5,839 nt of DNA from NCBI GenBank assembly GCA_029858145.1, contig JAOUFP010000203.1, positions 1 through 5,839 on the forward strand. Direction: 5' to 3'. The notes beneath the pieces were generated by a model, which worked only from the letters and a program-made list of their open reading frames with translations, was not told the DNA's origin and ran no database searches. The position numbers and the translations under genes were made by a program. Shown here one piece after another: positions 5,231 to 5,839 of this stretch; the stretch's first letter is position 1, and each line of letters opens with the position of its first letter. This stretch comes from Nitrospirota bacterium. GTDB lineage: Bacteria; Nitrospirota; Thermodesulfovibrionia; Thermodesulfovibrionales; UBA6898.

Positions 5231-5839
5231 CGCCGTATTTTTTCCTTACCTCTCTGATCTTCCCGCACGTATACTCGCCTTCGGGACACGGCGCATAAAG
5301 GCACCGGGGACCAGCCTTGGCGAAAATGACCGGAGAGACCTTTTTCACGAGTTTGTACATCTCCTCAGCCATGGCCCGGATCTCCCATTGGGCCCTGTTG
5401 CAGCACCGCTGGTTGAAAAAGTGGAGGAGTTCCCGCGCATTCATCGTAACGATTATCTTTGTCTCCGCCGCGTTCGGCAGGACAAACCTGGCGTCCTGGT
5501 TCGCCGCTTCGCCTTTAACGCCCCTCTCGTTGAGTTTCTGCACAATATGATTATATGCCTTTTGGGCTTCTGCCATAACGTTTTCGAAATATTTCCTTAA
5601 TTCCCTGTCTTTTTTTATCGTCTCGGGTATCAGGTAATCAAAGCCTGCCTCCTCGCTCACATACCGCTGCGACTGCTGGGAATACGAAGCGAGCCTGTGC
5701 CTGACCAGCTGATGGGAACACGCCCGTGAAATGCCTTCAATCGCAAAGGTGAACGATGCGTGTTCGATAGGGCTCATATGCCCCATCTTCATTAATCTTT
5801 CGACAAACGCCTTCTGGTCCTTTGTCTCTATCTTCTTCT
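5217..5839 (-). CDS. thyX: Flavin-dependent thymidylate synthase ThyX (5' end beyond right edge)
   Basis: The minus-strand frame is open from the window edge at 5839 to TGA at 5219-5217. The internal ATG at 5792 is not the start, because ThyX-like sequence continues before it ('KDQKAFVERL'). The diagnostic signature at 5702-5664 reads RHRLASYSQQSQR, the RHRx7S motif that binds FAD and dUMP, here with Ser at the position often occupied by Asn. It is preceded by 'EHASFTFAIEG.SRA.SHQLV' and followed by the helix 'ELLHFFNQRCCNRAQWEIR', both typical of the family. ThyX makes dTMP from dUMP using methylenetetrahydrofolate, NADPH and FAD, in place of ThyA, in the cytoplasm. The C-terminus carries extra cysteines (CLYAPCPEGEYTCGK), common in anaerobe and Gram-positive homologues. 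The gene is on the opposite strand to the operon and functionally unrelated to it. About 20-30 N-terminal residues are probably missing. Confidence 0.95.
   Translation of the reverse strand, partial: KKIETKDQKAFVERLMKMGHMSPIEHASFTFAIEGISRACSHQLVRHRLASYSQQSQRYVSEEAGFDYLIPETIKKDRELRKYFENVMAEAQKAYNHIVQKLNERGVKGEAANQDARFVLPNAAETKIIVTMNARELLHFFNQRCCNRAQWEIRAMAEEMYKLVKKVSPVIFAKAGPRCLYAPCPEGEYTCGKIREVRKKYGVRAS

Noticed and set aside
5317..5600. Plus-strand open frames of 70-77 codons opposite thyX
   Set aside because: They lie wholly inside the well-supported thyX gene in antisense and have no ribosome site or domain similarity.
5217..5792. ATG 5792 as the true start of thyX
   Set aside because: The frame remains open upstream to the window edge with family-like sequence, and ThyX proteins have more residues before the 'EHASFTF' block.

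Overview
The window looks like chromosomal DNA from a free-living anaerobic bacterium with respiratory c-type cytochromes. It holds a CooC-type (CO dehydrogenase maturation) ATPase, a tetraheme cytochrome, a sensor kinase with a covalent-heme motif and a cysteine-rich 'two-CW'-like module, and a flavin-dependent thymidylate synthase (ThyX). This combination is typical of Nitrospirota (Thermodesulfovibrio-like) or Desulfobacterota. That placement is an inference from gene content and is weak. No mobile element, CRISPR array, tRNA or rRNA was seen.

Layout. Positions 1-292 (minus strand) carry the N-terminal 97 codons of a CooC-like P-loop ATPase that runs off the left edge. Positions 293-448 are a divergent regulatory region. 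It has a perfect -10 box for the leftward gene, a good sigma70-like promoter for the rightward genes, and an interrupted dyad between them. Rightward, four closely spaced genes form a probable operon: a secreted tetraheme cytochrome c (449-940), a 908-residue membrane hybrid histidine kinase with a periplasmic CxxCH motif (980-3706), a single-domain response regulator (3715-4146) and a soluble receiver-histidine kinase (4163-5230). The last gene converges on, and overlaps by 14 bp, a minus-strand thyX whose 5' end lies beyond the right edge (5217-5839).

How the genes may work together. The cytochrome and the heme-bearing sensor should both face the periplasm, so the cluster reads as a redox- or ligand-sensing module feeding a phosphorelay. 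The hybrid kinase has one intact receiver and one receiver whose phospho-acceptor Asp is Asn. The next two proteins add two further intact receivers and a second kinase. No protein in the window has a DNA-binding, cyclic-di-GMP or HPt domain, so the output lies elsewhere. The divergent CooC-like gene suggests, without proving, a link to CO or low-potential redox metabolism. The main points of interest are the heme-plus-two-CW kinase architecture, the degenerate second receiver and the dyad in the divergent promoter.
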